Shown here: positions 45,043 to 58,700 of the stretch, piece by piece | Position numbering within the stretch: the first letter of the stretch is position 1 | How the letters are laid out: every line of letters begins with the position of its first letter | Source of the DNA: Phascolomyces articulosus | Taxonomy: Eukaryota > Mucoromycota > Mucoromycetes > Mucorales > Lichtheimiaceae | Reading direction: 5' to 3' | Length of the DNA stretch: 64,000 nucleotides | Assembly: GCA_025677815.1 (NCBI GenBank) | Contig: JAIXMP010000013.1 | Span: 620,001 to 684,000, forward strand | Position numbers and translations under genes: made by a program | The notes under the pieces: generated by a model | Told to the model about the DNA's origin: nothing | The model's database searches: none | Seen by the model: the letters and a program-made list of their open reading frames with translations, nothing else

Positions 45043-48000
45043 TTAACTATCAATCTTCATAGTCAACACAGTAGCAGAGTAGGGTTCAAAAGTGTAACCA
45101 AATTGATTTTGATGTCTGATATGGAATGTATTCTTCTTGGGAACAACCGTGTTTGGAGAATCGAGAGTATTTTCATCGGCAAGGTTTCCGGTCACAAAAG
45201 TAGCATTACCATAGTTCAAGACCTTCAGACCCTTTAACGAAAAGTTAACAGGTTGTGGTGCTGGATCAAGGTTGATAACCTATATATATATATGATTACA
45301 CACATTAAGAAGTAAATCCCCTTGTCCTATAATTTGTTATATAATACAATTTATATCCTACTATATACCTTTACGTAAATTTCATTCAAGTCCTTGTTAG
45401 ATCCAGCTACCCAGTAGAGAGGATCAAAACCTCCTTCCTCAGCATCTACTTGCAAAATGGTATCGGAATCTAGTGATGATAGTATTAGTAATATGAAGAG
45501 TCAATATGTCTATATAACATCTTTGCCTTTAATTTCTAAATAACAGGCACTTACGATGTGTGCTATACATTTGAAATATATAGTAAAATGGAGCAACAAC
45601 AATTTTTTCGGTATCAAAGTGAATCATATCTGATGAGGTGTAGTAGATAAATCGTATTAGGTTTCATGCTAAAAAAATCATATAAGTATATATAAATTTT
45701 ATACCTGGATCCCATTGCTCTTGGTCAAGGCGTTTCATGCTTGGGGCATACGCAATCATTTTGACAAAGTCAGAGTTTCTTTCCAAACCAGTAATAAATA
45801 CACCATCCGCCAAAGCAGCTTGTAAGTTTGCCGGACTAGTACCACAGCAACCAGCCGTGTTTGTTGCAAACTATATAAATTGATAAAATTGGTAAGCTCA
45901 TGAGGATATATTCATGATAATGTTGTAGTATAAAAGGTATTTAAATGAACTTACCTCTAATAATAATATAGCATACAATGGATATAATATTAAAATGCTT
46001 GATATTAATTGACATATATTTTCATTATCATAATTCTCTATATATATTTGACTTACCTCCGACAAAGATACCAGATCCATTTCCACTACGAGCATAATTA
46101 TCATAATAGTCAAAGTTCGAAATCATTTCTTCAGTAGTCATCTACGTATATTATATGAGTATAATGTATATTCTCCAATGTTAGTATATTAATCTTCCTC
46201 TTTATCCAATATTCATGTGTAAGAGCTTTTTTTGGCTCTTACATAGTAATGATCATCGATTAAGTCCCAAGGTCGTGATTCTTGAGCAGCAGTTGAGATG
46301 ATAGTCTTGTCTGGATACTTTTCAGTGATAGCATCATAATAAGCTTTGTAACGATAGTCATATGTATCACTAAACCAATCTTCGTTGCCAATCTCAATCA
46401 TATCAATTTTAAAGGGTTCTTTGCGACCATGTTCTGCACGAAGTTTGCCAAAAGGAGTTGATGCATCTCCTAAAAGGTATTCTAATTCATCCAAGGCATC
46501 CTGTACAAATGGGCCAAGCTCATGTTCAGGGACTAAATGTATATATTATATAAAGCGGTTTAAAATAAGTGCCTATCTTTAAACATAAGATCACGTATAA
46601 CTCTTTAAAGGAGAAAGCAAAAGGCAAACCTGAATCGCCTTGAAGGGAATAACCTGCATAGAGATCGAGAATTGGTTCCATGTCCATGTCTATAAATATA
46701 TATTTTAGTTAATAATAATAACCACATTTAAAATATTTGTATTTTGCATACATAAAAAAATATAAACACTGCTTACCATCAGTCTAATATGATTTACAGC
46801 GGTAGTTATCATCCGTTATTATCAATAAAAAAAGTCAATGTTCAAAGTTTCCCATGAAATATTTATAAATTAGTTCCATAAATTTCCTTTAGTTCTTACC
46901 ATATACATGTAATCGAGAAGACCTTGACCATTTGTATTCCAACTAAATGTACCATGTAAGAAAAATGAAGTGTAAAGAAATATTATCCAGGAATAAAAAG
47001 TCAGGTACTTACTATTGCCAGTCACCCATACGTCCACGGCGTTCCTCTAAAGTACCTATAGTTTCATTCCACTTCCAGCGTGTATCAATGAATTGACCTT
47101 CGAGATTATTACCACCAGGAAATCTAATATTTGAAAATTTTCATTTTACATATTAGTTGGGATGGAATGTAATAGCATGCATTTTTTTTTTTTTTCAAAA
47201 AAAAAAAAAAAAAAAAAAACAGTTACCTAAAGAACTTGGGCTTCAATGCAGCAAGAGTTTCTGCGATATCCTTTCGAAGACCATTTTCTCGATCTTTATA
47301 AGTTTCACCAAACAAAGAAAATACTTGGAACCAGATCGGGTTACCCACTGCTTCATCAGAATTGACTGAAATGGCGAAGACGTTATCAATAGATGTTTCC
47401 TTTACATCTTTAGGAGATAATGTCACTTCAAACTTTTGAAAATCTTTAGATAAGCCATCAATTTGTGCAGATGCAAGGACACCACCGCCTGCTTTTTCCA
47501 AAGTAACGTTCAGTGGGCCAGAATATCCATCAGACTTGGCAAAGAAACTAGCCTTGTATGATTCACCTTCCTGAACACGAATACCCCACCAGCCTTTGTT
47601 TAAGAAACCAGCACGACCGGAGCCCAATTCATTGACATCTAAGCGCAAAGAGTTTGTATTGGCATCATTCAAACCGATATCGGAATCTAACTTGATGGAT
47701 GCCTTTGTTCCCTCTTCGATCACATTCCAAAACGCAAGATCCGGTTCTCCACCAGTATCGTTAGCTTGAAAATTCCAATTGCGAAGCATTTGACCATAAA
47801 GTGCACTGTCACCACATCGATTAATATCCTCATACATAAGCTATAGATACATATTAAATTTTATTAGCTTCTAGTGAAAAAATAAATGTTGATGAGATCA
47901 AATAAATATCAACATACACCGTAAAGAATAGGTGAACTCGAGTTTCCAGGAACGTCATTTCTGATGGTTAAGGATAATGCAGAAGCCTGCTGCATTAATG

Positions 48001-48177
48001 TAGTAGAAGCTACCAACAGACCTGCTGCAATCGATAAACTGGGAAGATGAAACTATAATTTTTTTAAGTAAAAAATGTGTCAAAATTTTTGGCATAGATG
48101 TTTTTTTTTGTCATTTCTGTAATTCTCTCCTCTTTCTTATTTATAAATAATTCAGCGATATAGAAAAATACCTTCAT
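45043..48177 (-). CDS. secreted alpha-L-arabinofuranosidase, GH51
   Basis: Removes arabinose side chains from arabinoxylan or arabinan outside the cell. Minus strand, 14 coding exons: 48177-48172, 48052-47918, 47840-47227, 47123-47013, 46942-46900, 46783-46777, 46689-46630, 46532-46243, 46141-46057, 45956-45955, 45870-45705, 45629-45555, 45469-45369, 45279-45043. The sum is 1932 nt, 643 aa. The signal peptide spans exons 1-2 ([11 protein letters not shown]). Then [18 protein letters not shown], a carbohydrate-binding-like insert (to about 200), [26 protein letters not shown], acid/base Glu376 in IEIGNEDW, and nucleophile Glu451 in GIFVGEFATNT, followed by [17 protein letters not shown]. The Glu451 codon is split over two introns by a 2-nt exon, and exon 6 has 7 nt; see findings. 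Confidence 0.93.
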
Positions 48178-50339
48178 ATTATTATTTTAGTGCGTTTATA
48201 TATAATGCAAAAAAAGACCAAAGAGAAGTATACCCATCCTTTTTATATAAATATCTGATTCTCCGCAAAACTTTCTGTAATTTATGAGAAGTTATTGTGC
48301 AGCACAAGAAAATATCACAAAAAGAAAAGTTCCCCGCGGTGAACTTGTCAGAATTCCATCCATCAAAGAGATGATTAATAAAATGTAAGGTGGGTTCAAC
48401 TAAAATTGAGTTTATATTTCTTGCTTGCTCAGATGAATAGAGATTGTGTTAAAAATCTGATTTAATATTTCTTGAACGTACAGCCGTGGGTATTTCATCT
48501 ACCATCATAAGAATATACCAGGGCTACCGGATAATAATACTAATGGGGTAATAATGAATATATACAAGTCGGTTGGATGATTTACACAAAATATTCCCCG
48601 GAAAGAAATCATTCAACAAGAGTTTTAGGAAAGGATAGTACAGAAACCACACATATCATAAATTCGGTAAACCTAAATCTCCTGCGAATAAGCTACAGTG
48701 GAACAAGCCTTGATTTTTTCTAAATGTCATAAGTTAAGCGAAAAAAAGAACCATTACATATACTTAATGTTCCTTTCGACCATTACTATGCAGCTGCCAA
48801 AATCTTGGTACGTATTTCATAAATTATTACATGACGACGTTCTGTTTTGCAAAGACATACCCATTGATTACTCTAAATATAAATTCAATAATATGATAAG
48901 ATGTATCACAAGCAGTTTTGAGCAGTAGAATTTTGGATATAGTTCCCATATATGAATATTAGGATAATTATAAACTATTATGCAAACTTTGTTGTGGGGC
49001 TCCATCTTACTTTAGTAGAAAACACACTGTCCTTATATACATAATTCTACTATGTTGTGAATTGTATTATAGAGAGTACAATGGTATGAACCATCTTTTC
49101 TCTCTAGTCGTATCCAAAACAATTCTATTATCTACTTGCAAATGCATTATTATGATTAAGCTTGTTGCATTGAGAGTAAACGAAATTTGACAAGCTCCCA
49201 TCTTATTCATTAAAAAAGGTGCTTATACAACAGACTGTAAAGGTTAGATCCAATTTTTTCATTATATAATTATTATGATTTGTCCATCGATTCAAGGAAA
49301 ATAATAGGGCAATAGTCATGTAATATTTTCCGAAAAAAAGTATTATATAGAATATTGTTATTCTTTTTCCCATTACAAAAAACACACCACACATTTATTA
49401 TATATTCTTCCATTCTATTAGAACGTTCCTTTAAATATAATATTTTACTAGATAGATGTACGCTGTACAAAGATTCATATAAATATATTACTACTTTGTT
49501 TAACAATACAGCTGCAACAGATTCCCGGACCTCTATGATAATTATTTAAACCCATTCTCTTGGAAGAAAAAGAGGGCTTGGTGTAACGTTAATACTTTGC
49601 ATTTGCAGAAGTTTCGGATGAAAATGGATTATGTACCAAATTCTAGTTTTCACAAGTAATCATATTAATAGGCAAATATACCCGGAGGGAAAAGGAGAAA
49701 TAACGAATGAACCGAAATTATGGAAAATTTAGCATAAAAGATCCTGTTTATCAATATGTACTCACAGACATACTTGGCAGCACGCTCGACACGTTGACGG
49801 TGACGGACGATGGCAGCCTATTATATCATGGTCATCGTGTTAATATAAATATTTATATATTTCTTCTCTCTGATCCCGTTCCCTCCAATAATGATTTTTT
49901 TTGCTTCTCATAATAACCAGTCCCGAAAGATAGTATATTTATAACAACATTACTTCGCTAGTCGAATGGGCGGATCCTTCGAGTAGTCATCACTTATTGA
50001 AACAAAATACAAAATCCTTGCTTCTTTTCTAATGCTTATTTATTATTCTACTTGCCTTCTTAAGGGTAGCTTTGTCAGCAATGGCCTTTTCAGCGGCCTT
50101 GACATCCTTATTTTTAACTTTGTACCAAAGCAACATATAAAATACATACAGGATATATTCATCATACAATAAATTCTCTCAGATTTTCATTATTGCAAAT
50201 CTACCATGGCGATTTGCTTTGCTTTGCTGTAGAAATTTGATGCGAATAAGAAAAAACTCAGCTGAGGTGCTTCATACAGCTGCCAGTCTTGTTGGCTACA
50301 TTCTTTTTTTATTCTCGATCGTTGATATACACCAAACCA
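48178..50339. other. intergenic, GH51 to Cdc73
   Basis: This is the promoter region between two divergent genes. The only recognisable content is the rpl7 fragment at 49757-50108. Open frames at 48698-48928 and elsewhere look like chance. Confidence 0.55.
49757..50108 (-). pseudogene. rpl7 partial duplicate retaining its intron
   Basis: On the minus strand it carries the end of rpl7 exon 2 (DVKAAEKAIADKATLKK), the whole GC-AG second intron including the snoRNA region, and the start of exon 3 (AAIVRHRQRVERAAKYVCEY). It stops where the similarity to 42555-42910 ends. Because the intron is kept, it arose by DNA duplication, not reverse transcription. It has several substitutions (for example R to H and K to E changes) and no start or 3' end, so it cannot make L7. 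The snoRNA copy (minus strand, 50000-49910) keeps the C box GTGATGA but its D box is CTGG instead of CTGA. Confidence 0.9.
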
Positions 50340-52151
50340 ATGCAATCATTACAATTTTTACGCGAGTACACGTGCAACAATAAACCTGTATCTTTAAAAG
50401 ATTCAGACGGCAATATAGTAACGAATATTGCAGATGCTGTGTCTGTATCATTTGATGACCATTCCTTTCCTCGAGAGATACCTACCAACTTTCGAAAAAG
50501 TGATTCCACGGATACCTATACACTCGACACATTGATCTTTCTTGTTCAAAACGCCCATCTTGATAATAGTGCCTATTTTAAAGAATGTCGATCACGAAAT
50601 ATTGAACATGTGTCAATTATTGACAAGAAAAAAGTAATGGATTATTTGACAGGCAAAGTCGAAACTCAACCCAACATTGTAGTAGACAATGAAAAAGAAT
50701 CAGCAGCTGATCAAAGCATTACTGGTATATATTTATGAAAATATCTATTTATTTATTTATCTATACAATGTGTAATGGAGGTTGTGATATTTAATTGATT
50801 TGTTGGGGTATTTTATTATTCAAGGTAAAAGAGCTCGAGAAGATGCATCAAAATCAGCGGGTACTTCAGCATCGAGCAAAGCAAAAGGCAAAGAGATAAC
50901 GGATACAGGGGTAGCAAAGAAACGAGTTCGAGTTCTCGATGATAAGAGCGAAGAAATTGTGAAAAAAGAAAGAACACGCGAGATTGCCAGTCAAACGCCA
51001 GCGAGCTTAATGCGTGGATCAAAAGTAAGAGAATAAACAAGTGAAAAAGAAGCGAAAATGGCGGTTGTCATTCACACTATTTCTTTTTTATTCAGGATTT
51101 TAATTATGCTATTGTGATGGTGCAAACCATTATGCAAGGAAAAGATGGTCGTCTCAACACAGCACAACCCAAGTCAGGTATATCATATTTTACTTTGGTT
51201 GGGTGAATTGTTTGGAGTGTTAGCATTAACCATTTGATTATTTTACATTTAGCAACCAAACAAAAATTATCAAGCAAAGGTAAATGTATATTATATTGCT
51301 CTGGATGCCAATTTACTGATTTGACAATTTTCAATATGACAGATAAAATTCCTCTTATTATCGTTCCTGCTGCACCTACTGCAAAATTTACATTGTTTAA
51401 TATAAAAGAATTTTTGGAAGATTCAAAGTAAGTATATACTGTTCTATGTTTTAAGGTTGAGTTATACTGAAATTCAATGTAATTGGTTATTATACAGTTT
51501 TGTTGATTCCCAACATTTACGAGCTCAAGGAATGAAGAAACCAGACCGTGTCACAGTAGAACGGCGGAGACGAGATGGGCAACTTGTCGTTTATCATGTT
51601 GTGGATTCTGTTGCGCATTTTAGACAATCAGACTGGTAATATACTAATGCAGATTTCGTAAATGGCTTCAGAGGAGGGAAATCATATGTTTTGTATTAAG
51701 GAATTTATAATATCCAGGGATCGTGTATGTTGCGTTTTTACAGGTGGTCAAGCATGGCAATTCAAAGGATGGAAATATGAAAAACCTGTTGATTTGTTTT
51801 CACATGGTAAAAATTGGATGATATAATGTAATAATATCGATGAGAAAGGTTTTTCTCTAACTTTTGGCTTTTATTATACCTAGTGAAAGGTGTATTTCCG
51901 AAATGGAGTGATGAAAAAGTATCAGGACCAGTAGCAGATTGGGCTGTGACTCCAATTAATGTAAGTACACAATTATAATAATAGATGAAAGCTAGGACTC
52001 TTTTTTTTTTTTATTGAACCTCCCCACATATACATGTCTATTTTTATAGATCCATCGTCATAAAAGACATCATGATAAAGCCTGTGTGTCTCAATTTTGG
52101 GATACATTGGATAAATACAATCAAGCAAATAAGAGTTTCTTGAATTTTTAA
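50340..52151 (+). CDS. cdc73: Cdc73/parafibromin, Paf1 complex subunit
   Basis: RNA polymerase II elongation factor of the Paf1 complex. Nine exons: 50340-50724, 50825-51024, 51096-51177, 51253-51279, 51343-51427, 51498-51635, 51718-51806, 51884-51960, 52050-52151; 394 aa, phases close. The start MQSLQFLREY fits the family start (short N-terminal LLRxY-like motif); an upstream in-frame Met at 50289 would add 17 residues not seen in homologues. The N-terminal part has YTLDTLIFLVQNAHL. A charged Lys/Arg-rich linker follows. The C-terminal Ras-like domain is very clear: IPLIIVPAAPTAKFTLFNIK, RAQGMKKPDRVTVERR, WDRVCCVFTGGQAWQFKGWK, HRHKRHHDKACVSQFWDTLD. One exon is 27 nt. Confidence 0.93.
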
Positions 52152-53337
52152 TCGCATCTTGTAGCGATAAAAAAAGATAAACCACCAACTAGTCTTGAAA
52201 ATGAATACGCACAGTTGGTTTATAAGCTGTTGATGTCCTTTTCCAGCATATAACAGAGCAACGTGCTGTATTTTGGATCATTTTATAATAAATAGAACAA
52301 AGAGCTGAACATACTGAATTAATCTTTGGCTGTAAATATGATATAGATCTTTTATTAGAAAGATGTGCTGAATCTATCAAAACGAGAGCAATCGAAATAT
52401 ATATTGATATACAACGGGTGGCATTACTCTCCTTCAAAAGGAGACTCTTCAGTTTGCACGCGTTTCTCCTATTTTGTAAATCTACATAATTTTCCAAGTT
52501 GGTCTTGTATTACACTATTTGTAGTTACACATATAGAGCCTTTTTTTTTTCTTCAGGTTACGTACGATCTATTGAAAAGAGTTGAAACAAAATATCTTTC
52601 ATACATAATACTATGTCATCAAGAACATAGTATTGTATGTGTTTTACGGAATGGGGCGGTCTGTGCTTATACTAGATGATTAAGTTGGATATTTGACTGT
52701 GGAAATAAGTAATGTTTCTAAAATAGTAGAACGATCAAAAAAAAAAATAAGCTGGTCCGCTTTGAGATGGTTCAATGACTCTGGCACACATCAATCTAAT
52801 GATGGTTATTATTTGCAAAAACAGAAAAAAAATACAATAGTCAATTTGGTATCATCCTTGATTATTCTTATTGATATATGAAATAAATATCTCTTAAAAT
52901 AGTCGATCATTTTTCTTGAAGGTAGCACAAAGAGTATTGGGTTCCAAAATAAGCTTACAAGGCATTTCAAACTAAAAGTAATATGAAAAGAATCAAAGAA
53001 TACATTACTTCATCTTTGGCTCTACTTATTTATAATAGCTATAAAAAAGCATGATTTTACCTATTCATATAATAACTGTTTTTTATTAATAGTGATGACT
53101 GTCTATATAAAAACAAATAATTGTTTTTGCTTGAAAAGAAACAATAAATCCAACACGATTCTTTTCTGACTTCGAATCAATTAGCGTGCTAGTATTTAAA
53201 AATAGGTACAAGAAAAAACTTGTGTTCCAGATTATTGAATTAATTTTGGACCCATATTCTCATCCACTCCTTTTCTTTATTTTCGTTTTCTTTTTACAAC
53301 AAACCTACCTTTCCTTTCGTTAATTATTTATTTAATC
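52152..53337. other. intergenic, Cdc73 to S41 peptidase
   Basis: No gene recognised. An open frame at 52560-52679 (YDLLKRVETKYLSYIIL) could be chance or a remnant. The right edge has a T/C-rich promoter-like stretch (53255-53330) before the peptidase start. Confidence 0.55.
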
Positions 53338-55476
53338 ATGAAGTTGTTACCAAGTAACCCAAGTAGCTCGGGTTACAAGGTCACTGCTGCAATCCTTATC
53401 CTTCTTTCCGTCACCTCTTCTACCACATTTGCAGCCAAAGATGATCCCTGTGCTGCTATTGCTGGTAAATCAACTGCCAGTTTTACCGACGCAAAAGCAT
53501 GTCTCGACCATTTTCCTTTTGATCAAGACATTGCTGATCAAACCCTTGAAACTATTCGAAGTGTCACCAACGATCTTTACGTCTTTAATGTAATTCAATT
53601 CTATTTCACCAATTTAGATCCCACTTCCAAAATTGACACCACAAATGTTTCCCTTTAAATATTTTAGGAAATTGCAGCTAAACCACCTACCGTCGATGGT
53701 TTAGCAGTCGTACCTGTCAATATTTCGTATGGTCTTGACGTGATTAAGAATGAAAAATGGGAATCGGACCGTGCTTTCCAAGATGCTGTTGCATTACTGC
53801 TCGACAAAGTTCAAGACGCTCATTTGGTAAAATAATTTCCTCCCTTCTTGATTTTCTTTGTTCTAATGTTTGCAGTAAAACAAAGAGTCCTGACAATCTT
53901 ACTTTAGGTCTATGCACCATTCTGTTATCGACAATTCATCTTCTGGCAACCTATCCAACTTAATTCACTTATTCGCAACCGTCGTCTTGTTGTGAATGTC
54001 GCTTATGTTAAAGATGATATTTGGCCTGATGCCAAAAAATCTTGGACTGGTTGTGAAGTAACTCATATTGACGATCGCGAAGCCATTGATATGGTTGTCG
54101 ATTATGCTGTCAACAACAATGGCGAAAGCAAGGATGTCAACACATGTTATAACAATATCATGAACACCAAAAGTTATTTCCACGGCTGGGACGATGGTGC
54201 CGATGATTTGGGTTACCATCGTTTCTTGCCTGCTCAAGAAACACACGCTTATACACTTCGATGTCCCAAGAAGGGTACCAACCCTATCGACGAAAAGTAT
54301 GACGAACCATTTACTGTTAAGGTCCCTTGGGTTGCTCAAGTACCTCAAGGTTTCAGCGACGCAGATTCATATTGGCAAAGCTATTGTCAATCTTCTTATG
54401 CATCGACATCTCCTTTTGGAAAACGTAATGCCGTATGGTCAGATGAAACAGTCGATGAATTGAAACGTATTCATGAAGGTCAAGCCTTTGATCTTGCACC
54501 TGTTTCTGGCAATAGCAACAGTGCTGGTGCCAGTCAAGGCGGTCGTTACTTTGAATTTATCGAATTAGATAACAAGGTTGGTGTCATTGATATTCAAAGT
54601 TTCTCCGTGGCTATGCAAGACCGTGCTGAATTCGCTTCCAACTTTACCGAAGGCTTGGAAAAGTTTGAAAAGAATGGCATTGAAAAGATTATTCTCGACT
54701 TGTCACAAAATGGAGGTGGTGATGCCTGTGCTGGTGAATATATAATCAATTCCCTCTTTGGCTCAACACCTGATTATATGTCTGATGTCAAATATTCCCC
54801 CTTTTTGGAACGTGTCGTTAAAAAGGCATATGATGACAAGGCCACTAAATGGTATGATTATCGTTCCGAAGCCGATCCTAGCAAGATTAACGCAGACTGG
54901 TTTTCTGATACCATCACTTACAAGCGTGGTGGTCAAGATGTCAAGTTCTCTCAACCCATTACATTGAGCTGTGGCGGCTGGAATGCTGGTGTAAAGAAAC
55001 AATACAAGAACAAAAAATATAAAGCATCTGATCTCCTCATCTTATCCGATGGTCGGTGTGGTTCTACTTGTGCTATTGTTGCTTCTCGCTTGCGTCTTTC
55101 TCATCAGGTTCCTGCTTTAGGCTTTGGTGGTATCCGTGGTAACCGTATGCAATTTGCCTCTTTTCCTGGTGGCGAAAGTGAACGTTTGTCTGGCTTTTTG
55201 ATGGATTTGCAAAGTCTTGGTTTGGAAAATGATCCCGATGCTCCTTCACCATTCCCAGAACGTGCTGATATGGGCTGGACTTTCCGCGAAATGTATCGTC
55301 CCATGGATAATGAAAACAGCAAGGGTGATGAACGTTATCTTCTTGAATACAGTGTCAATTATGCTGATTGTAGACTCTACTTCGACGATGAGAATGCTGA
55401 TAATGTTCAAGTATTGTGGAAACAAGTTGCCAAGATCATGCTTGATGGTGAATGTCCTCTTTTGGCTGACGAATAA
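53338..55476 (+). CDS. secreted S41-type (tail-specific protease-like) peptidase
   Basis: Likely extracellular serine peptidase of the C-terminal-processing (S41) fold. Exons 53338-53589, 53668-53826, 53908-55476; 659 aa, phases close. The N-terminus has a hydrophobic signal segment (AAILILLSVTSSTTFA, about residues 18-33). Then comes a Cys-containing region (DPCAAIAGKS, KACLDHFPF). The S41 core has DNKVGVIDIQSF, IILDLSQNGGGDACAG (about 399-413) and LLILSDGRCGSTCAIVASRL, in which Ser523 of SDGRCGS or Ser528-type position is the expected nucleophile; in the family the consensus is S-A-S-A-(S/A)-E. The two Cys flanking the motif are unusual for bacterial members but fit fungal ones. I cannot identify the general base. 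Many Asn-X-Ser/Thr sites suit a secreted protein. Confidence 0.8.
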
Positions 55477-55768
55477 AGTTTTTTAACTTAGAAAAAGAAA
55501 CCATTTCTCTATTTTATTATCACTATTTTTTCATTGTTGTGTTATTAATCCCTTTCATTATCTTTTTTATTGCACACATTCCTCCTTTTTTTTCTTTTTA
55601 TCTCTTTATCTCTATATTTTGTATTTCTTTTGTTCTTTTTTCCCGTTTTATCCTTTACCATACCCATTATATACAACTCACTTCACAATCTTCCTCTTTG
55701 TTCCGAATATTAAAATGAAAATTAAAAAATCCTTTTGATGATTTGAAATAAAAAATTATATAAGAGTT

Positions 55769-57429
55769 TTATTCTTCAGACATTAAACGACGTTTACTAT
55801 GAGGGGAAAGATCACGTTCTCTTTGTTGTGCTGACGAAGATGATCGATGTTCCTTTGGTTCTGATGTAGGGGATGGTGATCGAGAATGAGTACGACGACG
55901 ATAACATGGGGGTGATACTGATCTACTCAAACTTCTATCAGCATGACGACGACGAACTGGTGACATGGATCGGCTTGGACTACGTGCAGCACGAGGAGAA
56001 CGATATTGACGTCTTTCTTCACGACGACGTGGTGATGGAGACACAGATCTACGTCGTCTATGAGTTGATGATTCAGACCGTTTTGGACTACGTGCAACTG
56101 AGGAACGACGCCGTCTTATGGGTTCACGACGAGGTGAACGGGATCTGTTTCTCGATTCATAACGATGTGGTGAGCGGCGATCACGGCGGTTACGCGGTGA
56201 ACGTGATCGACGGTTGTATCTAGATGAACGACAGTCAATAGGTGAACGCGATCTATATCTCGAAGAACGACGTTGAGATGATTGTGGGCGAGGTGAAACG
56301 GATCTATCTCGAGGTGGTTCTGGTGATACATCTCTGCCATGGTAATCACGGCGTGAAGTACGAGGCTCATCATTATTATTACGAGATGAGGATCGATGAC
56401 GATGTTGACGGTGATGTGTAGGTGGTGATTGTTCTTTATCACTGTATCTATGACGATGATGGTGGCGTGATGGCGGTGATGGTGATCGTGCTGACGATAC
56501 GGATCGGTCTTGTTCTGGAGACACGGATCGATGTCGATGCTTACGCTTCTTCTTTTCAGACTTTTTGTGCTTTTTCGATTTTTTCTTCTTCTTTTCCTTC
56601 GTAACACTTTCATATTCAAAATCATATTGTGATGATGCCATGGCAGCTGATGAAGCAGGTGTCATTGTAATTCTATCGTCTTTATTCATAGTCTCCATTG
56701 CTTGGCCATCATTGGGTATCAATCGATTGGAACGGCCATAACCTAATCCTTTCTCGTCTGTTACTTTGAGTTCATCACCTGAATCATCGTTTCGTTTAAT
56801 AGCGTGACGAAGTTCTTCTTGGGTAACATTACTTTCCATAATACGTTTCTTTTTACCACCCCTATAAATATAGTAAAAAAAAGGTTTCTTGGTTTGTATT
56901 TTTTTTTCTCCCACCAATGAGTAATAGATTAATAGAAACTTACAATGCAACAGCCATAGCATCTGCTTCAGCTTCTTTAATTCGAGCAAGTTCTTCTTGT
57001 TGTGCTTTTATTTTGGCATCGTCCTTTTTATCTTTGGCGTACCATGTAAGATCTTTGCCTATTTTGATATTTAGTTAATAGGCTGTCATTTGTGTTATGC
57101 AATGGTGTCCTCATTATATATACCTTGTTGCCAACGACCTACAGGAGCCATTAATGAATGGCCAAGATAGTATTCTCTGTATTTGTCTTCTTTAACATCT
57201 TCCCAACTAAACTATATAGAAATAAAAATGATAATGGTTAATCGATTGCTTTTGAGAATCCCTAATCTATTTTAAATCTCTAATTTAATAGTTACTTGAT
57301 CTTTTCCACCTCGAACACCTATTAATAAAAATAACAAACAATGAGCATTATTTGAATTTATTATTGATCAAATATAATCATTTATATTATTAAAAGTAAT
57401 CATTTACCTCCTCGACTTGGATGAAACAT
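55769..57429 (-). CDS. MMTAG2 (C1orf35)-like RS-rich nuclear protein
   Basis: Minus strand, exons 57429-57408, 57318-57296, 57211-57124, 57058-56944, 56861-55769; 446 aa, phases close. The N-terminus [20 protein letters not shown], then [20 protein letters not shown] and [12 protein letters not shown] matches the start of human MMTAG2 almost residue for residue. A helical [20 protein letters not shown] follows. From about residue 150 the protein is Lys-rich ([17 protein letters not shown]) and then a long Arg/Ser/His tail with many SPR, RSR and RSVSP repeats, typical of splicing-linked nuclear speckle proteins. Function is not well known; a role in RNA processing is inferred from the RS tail. 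Its start is 110 bp from the divergent phosphatase start, a likely shared promoter. Confidence 0.85.
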
Positions 57430-57431
57430 AA

Positions 57432-58525
<1,094 letters not shown>

Positions 58526-58700
58526 CTCTGATTTTTTTTTCTTTTCTTCCTTCACCCCCCCCTTTTTTTGTATATACAGTTTCATCTACACAAACATAAT
58601 CACTCTTTATCCACGATAATCTTTTTTACTATTGTACAGAAAAGAAAAAAATTACATATATGATCATCGTTTGTCATAAAAATAGTTATATATCTCCAAA

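Noticed and set aside
45847..46060. Single-intron alternatives to the 2-nt exon
   Set aside because: Using other AG or GT sites either brings in a stop (for example the AG before CTTACCAATT) or leaves the frame shifted; none yields the conserved Glu-Phe.
56116..56625. 169-codon minus-strand frame rich in His/Ile
   Set aside because: An alternative frame of the Arg/Ser tail of the MMTAG2-like protein; the RS frame is the one that continues from the conserved N-terminal exons.
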